A stretch of 9,027 bases of DNA from positions 1 to 9,027 of the forward strand of contig CAYMLL010000304.1 in the NCBI GenBank assembly GCA_964390645.1, given 5' to 3'. This document shows, one piece after another, positions 1 to 6,595 of the stretch. Numbering within the stretch: the first letter of the stretch is position 1; every line of letters starts with the position of its first letter. Source of the DNA: CAYMLL01 sp964390645 (GTDB lineage Bacteria; Planctomycetota; UBA8108). A model generated the notes under the pieces. That model ran no database searches and was not told the origin of the DNA. It was given only the letters and a program-made list of their open reading frames with translations. The translations under genes were made by a program, and so were the position numbers.

Positions 1-315
1 AGCAGCCGCCTGGGGCCCGGCAGCGAGTCCCCGGCCGCTGCGTGGGTATCTGGGCTCGGGGGCGGCATGTCGACGCCGCCAGCCCCGCTCGCCACACCGC
101 CAGGCGGCGCGTCGCTCTCCTGCAGATCTGCGGTATGCAGCCTGCAGCGTACCGTCTCGAGGGGGGGCGCCCGTCGAGGGCGAGGCGCGGAGCCTCGGGC
201 AGAGAATCTCCAGCAGCGTCGGCGGCCCCTCCGTGTCAGCTCCCCACCCCGGCGGCCAACGGAAGCGTCCGACTCTCGCGTCTCACCTGCCGCTGCATCC
301 ACACCGTCGGGCACC

Positions 316-467
316 CCGTATCGCCCGGCGCGACGCCGGTCTCTCCGCACTGTGACGATATCCCGACGCGACGACGATATCTCCTCACGACGACGATATC
401 CCGGCGCGACGACGATATCTCCTCGCGGTGACGATATCCCGGCGCGACGACGATATCCCGACGCACG
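316..467. repeat. 19-bp tandem array with two alternating unit types
   Basis: Six copies of gacgatatc start at exactly 19-bp steps: 354, 373, 392, 411, 430 and 449. Two unit types alternate. Type A is gacgatatcccggcgcgac (units at 354, 392, 430 and, with a changed end, 449). Type B is gacgatatctcctcgcggt or close (units at 373 and 411). Two decayed units extend the array leftward in the same register: 335-353 is B-like (about 13 of 19 bases match 411-429), and 316-334 is A-like and shares its last 11 bases with the 392 unit. The order is A-B-A-B-A-B-A-A, so the real period is about 38 bp. Nineteen is not a multiple of three, so the array is unlikely to be coding. Every well-kept unit contains the palindrome GATATC. 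The function is unknown; DNA-binding iterons or a simple minisatellite are both possible. Confidence 0.9.
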
Positions 468-835
468 GACATCACATCGTCCTGCCCCACCCCTGGCGGC
501 ACGGTTTCCGACAGCCGCAGGGCCCTGTCGACCGTTCGTCCGGTACCGCCGACAGGCCCCCTCTCGAACGAGGCGACGGGTCGTGGTCGAAGACCCGAAC
601 CTGTATCCACGATCTCGTCCGGAGCCTCTGTGCCGGGCCCCACGGGTGGTCGAGAGCGGTCCGCGAGACAGCCACGGAGCAAGGACCCAATCCCATCGCG
701 CTGCAGCAGCTCCTCGGCGCCCCTCTCCTCGGTGTACCGGCTGGACACCGGTGAAGATCCTCGACGTGAACCCGACCGATGCCGGGATTCCGAGGCGGGA
801 CGCACGCGCTCAGACCGTGGACGACCGCAGCCACC

Positions 836-857
836 CGGACGTCACCGCGAACGTCCG
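836..857. repeat. Inverted repeat, 7-bp arms, 8-bp spacer
   Basis: The arms cggacgt (836-842) and acgtccg (851-857) are perfect reverse complements around an 8-bp spacer. This could be a small hairpin or a protein-binding dyad. In sequence this GC-rich such dyads arise by chance fairly often, and no gene or promoter next to it gives it a role, so the functional call is weak. Confidence 0.3.
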
Positions 858-1140
858 CACCGGGGGAGACGGCTCGACATCGCCGGCGCTCTCCATAACC
901 TGCGAGGCCTCCCGGTCGACGGCGAGGGGCCCGGTGGGACACGGCAGGCGGTCCGTGCATTCGCGCGTGCCGAGGAGATTCCGCCGGCGCCGACAGTCTC
1001 CGCCCGAGGCCCGGCATGTCCGCGGGAGTCGACTCCCGGCACCACGCAGGCGTGACAGAACGACACCCTCGCCGAGCGCCGCAAAGGCGCTGAAGCGCAG
1101 GAGCGCAGGAGCGAGGCGGCTGCTGACAGCAGAAGTGAAA

Positions 1141-1217
1141 TGGTCGGGGTGGCCAGATTTGAACTGACGACTTCTACGTCCCGAACGTAGCGCTCTACCA
1201 GGCTGAGCTACACCCCG
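1141..1217 (-). tRNA. tRNA-Pro (anticodon CGG)
   Basis: The minus strand folds into a complete 77-nt cloverleaf. The acceptor stem pairs CGGGGTG (1217-1211) with CACCCCG (1151-1145), followed by discriminator A (1144) and an encoded CCA (1143-1141). The D-arm has GCTC/GAGC stems around a 9-base loop containing GG. The anticodon arm pairs CTACG with CGTAG around the loop TTCGGGA, giving anticodon CGG, which reads the proline codon CCG. The variable loop has 5 bases. The T-arm pairs GTCAG with CTGGC, with one G-U pair, around TTCAAAT. A C1-G72 first pair is typical of bacterial tRNA-Pro. The gene stands alone, with no other tRNA beside it. No clear terminator was found past its 3' end. Confidence 0.97.
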
Positions 1218-1239
1218 ACGGCGGTCCGAAGGACAGGCA

Positions 1240-1267
1240 ATAATACCCTCACAACGCGTTCTTGCAA
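1240..1267 (-). promoter_or_regulatory. Sigma70-type promoter of the tRNA-Pro gene
   Basis: Read on the minus strand, a -35 box TTGCAA (1267-1262, 4 of 6 consensus bases) is followed after 16 bp by a -10 box TATTAT (1245-1240, 5 of 6 consensus bases). Transcription would begin around 1233, roughly 15 nt before the mature tRNA 5' end at 1217, which leaves a short leader for RNase P to remove. The position, spacing and AT-rich -10 box inside GC-rich DNA make this the most convincing promoter in the window. Confidence 0.65.
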
Positions 1268-1509
1268 GGCGAGACGGAGCGCTTTTCCCGGTCGGGGCGC
1301 CTCCTCCTCGGCGGCAGATCGGCCCCTCGATGATTACGCAAGTCTTGCTGGCTTTTCACTTCCCCGCACCTTAGTCTCAGTTCTTCGGGTTTCCCCGGGC
1401 GGTCTGCACCCGTACCCGCCGCCTCGACGGCCGCAAGTGACACTCCATACGGCCCCGAAGGCGTCTTCGCGAGAACGCTCAAGAGCTTTTTTGACAGGAA
1501 CGACTTCCG
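1268..1509 (+). promoter_or_regulatory. Leader and ribosome binding site of the large secreted-protein gene
   Basis: This stretch lies between the tRNA promoter and the start of the large plus-strand gene. AGGAA at 1496-1500 sits 9 nt before the ATG at 1510 and is a reasonable Shine-Dalgarno site; it supports that start. A small perfect hairpin (cgaag 1456-1460, loop gcgt, cttcg 1465-1469) and a run of six T (1487-1492) lie just upstream. They are too far apart to form a normal terminator. A perfect TTGACA at 1491-1496 overlaps the ribosome site and has no -10 box at the right distance. I could not identify a convincing promoter for the gene here, and no known riboswitch was recognised. Confidence 0.5.
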
Positions 1510-4500
1510 ATGACCCTCCACGGTACCGATCCTGGCGCCGTTCGGCGCCCGGGCTTTGTCTGCCCTCTCGTGGCTGTCTTCGTTCTCGTGATCGCGTGCG
1601 CCGCCCGGCGTGCGGAGGCCGTCATCATCACCGAGATCATGTACCACCCGTCGACAGGCCTCGAGAACGAGGTCGACGGGCGTAATCTCGAGTGGATCGA
1701 GATCTACAACGACGAGCCGACCATCGTCAACCTCTCCGGCTACTGGTTCTCCCAGGGCATCAACTTCGTCTTCCCGTATGACACCTACCTCGAAGGCCGT
1801 CAGTACCTGGTGGTCTGCGCCGACGAGACCGCCGTACGCGCGAAGTACGAAATCTCCAACACGATCGGCAACTTCGTGGGACGCCTCGAGAACAACGGCG
1901 AGACGATCTCCCTCAACATCTTCGGCGGCGGGCCCGAGGTCACCGTCACCTACTCCGATCGCGGACAGTGGATGAAGGAAGCCGACGGCGCCGGTCACTC
2001 CCTCGCGCTCGTCGACATCTTCGAGGACCCCGACAACAACGACAACTGGACCAAGAGCTCGATCCTCGGTGGAACACCGGGCGGCCCTAACATCCCGGAG
2101 CCGCAGATCATCGAGACGATCCTGCTCGACGAGGGCGAGGTCTGGCGCTACCACAAGAACATCGAAGGCTATCCCGCCGGCGAGTGGTTCGACCCGGAGT
2201 ACGACGACGATGACTGGCTCAGCGGCCCCACTGGAATCGGCTACGGGGACAACGACGACGAGACCGAACTCGACGACATGGAGGACCTCTATCAGTCCTT
2301 CGCGACGCGCAAGGAGTTCAATCTCACACAGGCGGAGCTCGACGCCCTCTCCGAGGTGAGCCTGTCGATCAAGTTCGATGACGGCTTCATCGCCTATATC
2401 AACGGCATCGAGTTCGCCCGCGCCCGCATGGGCGATCCGGGCGAGAGCTACACCCACCGCACCTCCGCGCGATCACACGAGGCACGGGAGTTCGAGCCGT
2501 TCATCTTCGACAAGAACCTCCTCGCGGTCGGCCGCAACGTGCTCGCGATCGGCCTGCACAACGCGACGATCGGCAGCTCGGACTGCAGCTTCATCCCCCG
2601 GCTCGTCGACACGCGAATCCACATCCCGAGCGCAGCCGGCGAGCCCGTTCCGGTCGTCATCAACGAGTGTCTACTGCGCACCGACGGCGACGCCTGGGTC
2701 GAGCTCTTCAACTCGTCGCCCTCCCCGATCGACCTGTCGGGATACCACCTCAGCGACGACAACAACAACCTCGACAAGTTCGTCATCCCGAACGGCACGA
2801 CGATCCCCGGGAACGGCTTCGTGTCGTTCAACACGTCGACAACCGGGTTCGACGACTCCGGTGTAGAGATGGCGGTGTTCTTCTCACGCCCGAACCTCCT
2901 GGAGGTCATCAACGCAGCGCACTTCGACAACCCCGTCGACGGCGACCCCGTCCTCGCCGGCACCAGCGACGCCCGCTTTCCCGACGGGGGCGGTCGCTTC
3001 TCGGCCACGACCAGCCCGACGCGCAACGCACCAAACGAGGTCGCCTTCGACGACGACATCGTCATCAACGAGATCATGTACCACCCGCCACGAGAGCACG
3101 CTGATCTCCCCTATATCGAGATCCACAACCGAAGCGGCGGCCCGGTTGACATCAGCGGCTATCGAATCACCCGCGGAATCTCGTTTACTTTCCCGGCCGA
3201 CACCGTCGTCGGGGCGGGCGAGTTCGTGGTCGTCGCGGAGAATCCTCCCGCCGTCGAGGCTGCGCACTCGATTACCGGCGTCCTCGGACCGTGGACCGGC
3301 AGGCTGCTGTACAGCAACGAGAACGTCCGGATCGTCGACAGGCTCGGCAACATCGTCGACGAGGTGCACTACTACGACGGTGGTAACTGGCCTAAGGTCG
3401 CCGACGGCGGTGGATCGAGCCTCGAGCTCATGGATCCCCATCAGGACAACAGCGTTGCCAGCGCCTGGTCGGCGAGCGACGAGACGGAGAAGGCGGACTG
3501 GGAGGAGATCGAGTACCCGTTGAACTACGCCCGTCAGCAACAGTCGGAGTTCCAGATCCGCATGCTCTCCAGCGGAGAGGTGCTCATCGACGACATTACC
3601 GTGACGCGCGGCGACAGACAGTACATCCGCAATCCGGGCTTCGAGACGAATACCTCGACGTGGATCATCCAGGGCAATCACATCAACTCGCATCGTATTA
3701 CCGAGGACAGCTTCGAAGGCGATGCTTGCCTGAAGATCGTCGCCACCGGCTCCGGCGACACGCGCGTCAACCGCATCGAGGCCGAGACGACTCCGGCGAT
3801 GACCGGCGGCACCTACCAGGTGCATGTCGCCGCACGCTGGCTCGGCGGCGGTAACCTGCTCTTCTTCAGCTGCTTCAATCAGTACGCCAACTGCCAGACC
3901 GAACGGTGGCTGACCATTCCTCGCAACATCGGCACGCCGGGCGCGCCGAACAGCACCTTCTCCGACAACCTCGGGCCGGTCTTCCACCACGTGATGCACA
4001 GACCCGCGGTTCCGGCGGCCAGCCAGCCCACCCACATCAGCGCGACCGTGACGGACTCCGACGGCGTCACCCGCGTCTTCGCCCATTACGACCCGTCCGC
4101 CGGCGCCACCGGCTCGGTCGAGCTCCTGGACGATGGCGAACACTCCGACGGTGATGCGGCGGACGGTGTCTACGGAGGCACCATCCCCGGCTTCACGAAC
4201 AACACCAAGGTCGAGTACTGGGTGGAGGCGGAAGACACGCTTGGCGCGACCCGCGCCGAGCCGCGGGAGGCTCCGGCTCGCGACTTCGTCTACCAGCACT
4301 CGACGCCCGTCTCGGCGAACTCCTTCACCTTCCGCGTCGTCCACGACCCCGCGAACTGGTCCCGGCTCAACGGTCGCCAGCTCCACTCGAACCAGCTGCT
4401 CGACGCGACGTTTGTCTTCAACGAGGACAAGGTGTTCTACAACGTCGGAACTCGTTATCGCGGCAGCCCGTGGAACCGGCCGGGCAACCCGCGGATGTAC

Positions 4501-6222
4501 CGGGTCTCGTTCGGCAAGGACAAGACCTACCGCCGTCGGCGCAAGATCAATCTCAGCCGCTACGGCAGCGGGCAAAACGAGCGCGCGGCCGGCTACGCGG
4601 TCTGGCGCAACTCGACGACGTCGCGACCGAGCGCGTTCAACCGGGCGACATGGGGACGCGTCCGGACGACCGCCGGGACCTGGATGATGGAAGCCCAGGA
4701 CCCGTGGGGCCCCGGCCTGCTACGGCTCTGGTTCCCGGAAGACGCGGACGGCTACCTGATGAAGATCACCGGCAAGCAGATCTTCAACGACGGCGGCGGC
4801 CACATGTCGAATCTGCTGAGATGGGCCAACTGGAGCAATCGCGGCTCGCGGAAGAGCTCCTACCGCTGGAACTTCAACCATCGCACGCGTGAGCTGGAGG
4901 ACAACTTCCAGCCGCTGATGGACCTTGTCGCCGCGATGAACAGCAACACCGCGCGACTCGATAGCGAGCTCGAGGACATCATGGACGTGGAGCAGTTCAT
5001 GCGCGTCTACGCCGCACGATGCGCCCATGATGACTGGGACACGATCGCGATCGGCAACGGCCAGAACATGTACTGCTACTACGCCGCCAACGAGGGGCGC
5101 TGGAAGCTGCTGCCATGGGACATGGATCACACATGGGGTAACGTCAACGCCCGCTCCCGTCCCGACAACGACGGCGCGATGAGCCGCATCCTCGCTCGTC
5201 CGAAGTACGGCCGCATGTACCTCGGCGTGATCAACGAGATGATCAACGGACGCGGTGACCAGCCGGGCTACTGGTCTGCGGCCGAGATGGTCGCGAAGTT
5301 CCTCGATCGCAACAGCGCCGCCATCGGCCGTGACGGCGTCGGAGGAGCAGGCGGCATCCGCGGATTCATCAACTCGCGCCGCAACGTGCTGTCGCGACTG
5401 CTTCCGACGGGGCGGACCTTCCGGATCCGGACGAACGACGGCGACGACTTCGTCGAGAGCGAAGCATCGACGACTATCGACGGCGACGGCTGGGTCGACG
5501 TCAGCTCCATCCTCCTCAACGGTGAACCGCTCGCGCTCACGTGGACCTCCACGACACGCTGGCGCGCGCAAGTCGATCTCGAGGCTGGAGACAACGAGCT
5601 CGTATTGGTGGCGATCGACGTCGAGGGGAACATTGTCGGCACCGACACGATCGTCGTCACCAGCTCGCTCGGCTGGGCGTCCCCGACAATCGTTGACGTG
5701 ACGCCGGAAAGCGCGATGCCCGGCGAGCAGGTGACGATCACCGGCACGGAGTTCCACCAGGGCCTCGAGGTCCTCTTCGACGGCGTCGAGTCTCCGCTCG
5801 TCGTTTTCGACGAGGCGGCGGACGCAACCCGACTGACCGCAGAGGTGCCCCTCTTGCCGGACGGCGAGGTGCAGATCGTCGTGCGCAACATCGACAGTCG
5901 CGAATCGGAGCCGATCACCTTCACGGTCGCTGAGCTGCCGCCGCAGTTCATCCGCGGCGACGCGAACATGGACGAGCGGGTCGGAATCAGTGACGCGGTG
6001 CACATCGTTCGTCACCTCTTCAGCGGCCTCGTCGCTTCGTGCCGTGACGCCGTCGACGCCGACGGTGACAACGAGCTCGCCGTCACCGACGCGGTCCGCG
6101 TCCTCGGCTACCTCTACCAGGACGGCCCACCGCCCGCGGCGCCTTTTCCGCAGCAAGGGGTCGACCCCGACGGCGACGAGGGCACCGATTGCGAGGAGGG
6201 CATCGACCTCTTCGCCAACTGA
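1510..6222 (+). CDS. Secreted lamin-tail / CotH-kinase-like / dockerin multidomain protein
   Basis: This is a 1570-residue exported protein. Residues 1-37 form a signal peptide: RR at 12-13, a hydrophobic core at about 16-30, then a possible signal peptidase I site after AEA37. VIAC at 27-30 also resembles a lipobox. Domains in order: lamin-tail 1 (about 38-190, EIMYHP then EWIEIYN); a jelly-roll, galactose-binding-like region (about 198-375, DDG at 290-292 followed by YING); lamin-tail 2 (about 380-505, VVINE); lamin-tail 3 (about 518-660, INEIMYHP, similar to copy 1); a CBM4/9-like region starting at NPGFE 708-712; an Ig-like region with DGVYGGTIPG near 885-894; and a CotH-like kinase domain (about 938-1300). 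The CotH part shows RYRG at 982-985, E1061, K1085, HDDWD 1173-1177 and PWDMDHTWG 1202-1210, the last matching the family's metal-binding PWDxDxTxG motif. A beta-domain, a TIG domain (about 1392-1474) and a dockerin-like segment (DANMDERVGISDA from 1484, DADGDNELAVTDA after it) finish the protein. Known CotH proteins phosphorylate protein targets; kinase activity here is inferred and no substrate is evident. Confidence 0.93.
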   Translation: MTLHGTDPGAVRRPGFVCPLVAVFVLVIACAARRAEAVIITEIMYHPSTGLENEVDGRNLEWIEIYNDEPTIVNLSGYWFSQGINFVFPYDTYLEGRQYLVVCADETAVRAKYEISNTIGNFVGRLENNGETISLNIFGGGPEVTVTYSDRGQWMKEADGAGHSLALVDIFEDPDNNDNWTKSSILGGTPGGPNIPEPQIIETILLDEGEVWRYHKNIEGYPAGEWFDPEYDDDDWLSGPTGIGYGDNDDETELDDMEDLYQSFATRKEFNLTQAELDALSEVSLSIKFDDGFIAYINGIEFARARMGDPGESYTHRTSARSHEAREFEPFIFDKNLLAVGRNVLAIGLHNATIGSSDCSFIPRLVDTRIHIPSAAGEPVPVVINECLLRTDGDAWVELFNSSPSPIDLSGYHLSDDNNNLDKFVIPNGTTIPGNGFVSFNTSTTGFDDSGVEMAVFFSRPNLLEVINAAHFDNPVDGDPVLAGTSDARFPDGGGRFSATTSPTRNAPNEVAFDDDIVINEIMYHPPREHADLPYIEIHNRSGGPVDISGYRITRGISFTFPADTVVGAGEFVVVAENPPAVEAAHSITGVLGPWTGRLLYSNENVRIVDRLGNIVDEVHYYDGGNWPKVADGGGSSLELMDPHQDNSVASAWSASDETEKADWEEIEYPLNYARQQQSEFQIRMLSSGEVLIDDITVTRGDRQYIRNPGFETNTSTWIIQGNHINSHRITEDSFEGDACLKIVATGSGDTRVNRIEAETTPAMTGGTYQVHVAARWLGGGNLLFFSCFNQYANCQTERWLTIPRNIGTPGAPNSTFSDNLGPVFHHVMHRPAVPAASQPTHISATVTDSDGVTRVFAHYDPSAGATGSVELLDDGEHSDGDAADGVYGGTIPGFTNNTKVEYWVEAEDTLGATRAEPREAPARDFVYQHSTPVSANSFTFRVVHDPANWSRLNGRQLHSNQLLDATFVFNEDKVFYNVGTRYRGSPWNRPGNPRMYRVSFGKDKTYRRRRKINLSRYGSGQNERAAGYAVWRNSTTSRPSAFNRATWGRVRTTAGTWMMEAQDPWGPGLLRLWFPEDADGYLMKITGKQIFNDGGGHMSNLLRWANWSNRGSRKSSYRWNFNHRTRELEDNFQPLMDLVAAMNSNTARLDSELEDIMDVEQFMRVYAARCAHDDWDTIAIGNGQNMYCYYAANEGRWKLLPWDMDHTWGNVNARSRPDNDGAMSRILARPKYGRMYLGVINEMINGRGDQPGYWSAAEMVAKFLDRNSAAIGRDGVGGAGGIRGFINSRRNVLSRLLPTGRTFRIRTNDGDDFVESEASTTIDGDGWVDVSSILLNGEPLALTWTSTTRWRAQVDLEAGDNELVLVAIDVEGNIVGTDTIVVTSSLGWASPTIVDVTPESAMPGEQVTITGTEFHQGLEVLFDGVESPLVVFDEAADATRLTAEVPLLPDGEVQIVVRNIDSRESEPITFTVAELPPQFIRGDANMDERVGISDAVHIVRHLFSGLVASCRDAVDADGDNELAVTDAVRVLGYLYQDGPPPAAPFPQQGVDPDGDEGTDCEEGIDLFAN

Positions 6223-6595
6223 CCCTTGCCTGCAGGCATGCATCCGCGGCGACCACGGCGAGCTGCGGCCGATGGTCCATACAACGCCCCACACCGTGCT
6301 CGTGCGGGTGATCAGAAAGTTGCGCCGGGTGGAAGATCTCGAGTGCAGGAGGCCCGCCGGGTCACTGCGACGCGTCGATAGCGAGCCCGGACCCCGACGC
6401 CACGCCGGATCGCCTGTCGCGGTGCAGCGCGGAGCGCCCGTACTCACCCTGACGTGCGCCGATCGCCGGGATCGTCACGAGAGCCCACGAGGTGCTCGGT
6501 CCCGACGGCGGGAAAGCAACTCGTCGCTGCGGACCAGCGGCTTTCTTCCTTGCCCGTCTGCGCCAGCCACCAGGCAGTCGACACCGTATCCGAGC
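6223..6595. other. Convergent intergenic region, no gene seen
   Basis: This 373-bp gap separates the stop of the large plus-strand gene from the stop of the minus-strand activator. Open frames run through it from the neighbouring genes' shadow frames, but none has a recognisable product or start. A perfect 12-bp palindrome, TGCCTGCAGGCA (6227-6238), begins 4 bp after the first stop; it has no loop bases and no T-run, so it is not a standard terminator. A further 5-bp hairpin lies at 6500-6513 (tcccg, loop acgg, cggga), also without a T-run. The only terminator-like element is listed separately. Confidence 0.6.
6523..6551 (+). terminator. Weak candidate Rho-independent terminator
   Basis: GTCGCTG (6523-6529) can pair with CAGCGGC (6535-6541) around the loop cggac, a 7-bp stem with one G-U pair. 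It is followed by the T-rich but broken tract tttcttcctt (6542-6551). The orientation suits transcripts coming from the large plus-strand gene, about 300 nt past its stop. The T-tract is interrupted and the stem is short, so this may be chance. No clear terminator was found for the minus-strand activator. Confidence 0.3.

Larger units (their letters stand above)
1..1140. other. Gene-free GC-rich region
   Basis: I see no believable protein gene in this stretch. Long open frames exist on both strands (for example 67-1167 plus, 236-805 minus and 472-1017 minus). They overlap one another, are dominated by Arg, Pro, Ser and Gly, and show no recognisable domain or signal peptide. None has a start site I find convincing. 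Such frames are expected by chance in very GC-rich DNA. No rRNA, tmRNA, RNase P or SRP RNA signature was recognised. What it does contain is a 19-bp tandem array (316-467), an inverted repeat (836-857) and a short tandem duplication of an 8-bp unit (agcgcagg) at 1094-1109. It lies beyond the 3' end of the tRNA gene; no copy of the tRNA 3' end is visible inside it. An unrecognised small RNA or a very divergent gene cannot be excluded. Confidence 0.6.

Noticed and set aside
316..467. CRISPR array
   Set aside because: The units are contiguous 19-bp repeats without unique spacers of 25-40 bp, and no cas gene is present.
1..1140. Integrated element or attachment-site duplicate downstream of the tRNA-Pro gene
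   Set aside because: I searched by eye for a second copy of the tRNA 3' end and for integrase-like coding sequence and found neither.
1456..1492. Hairpin cgaag-gcgt-cttcg followed by a T6 run, as a terminator or attenuator before the large gene
   Set aside because: The T-run starts 17 nt after the hairpin. The closer GCTCAAGAGC dyad has only a 3-4 bp stem. Neither forms a standard terminator.
1491..1496. Perfect TTGACA -35 box
   Set aside because: It overlaps the ribosome binding site, 13 nt before the start codon, and no -10 box is found at 16-18 bp; the sequence there is already coding.
1249..2457. Long minus-strand open frame of 402 residues opposite the start of the large gene
   Set aside because: It is rich in Val, Asp, Arg and Glu with no domain, and lies opposite a strongly supported gene with lamin-tail motifs. 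It is a shadow frame of GC-rich coding DNA. It also spans the tRNA promoter.
2884..4575. Minus-strand open frame of 563 residues inside the large gene
   Set aside because: It has the same shadow composition, no recognisable motif, and lies opposite clear lamin-tail and CotH coding sequence.
4720..6447. Minus-strand open frame of 575 residues inside the large gene
   Set aside because: It lies opposite the CotH, TIG and dockerin-like segments, has biased composition and shows no motif.
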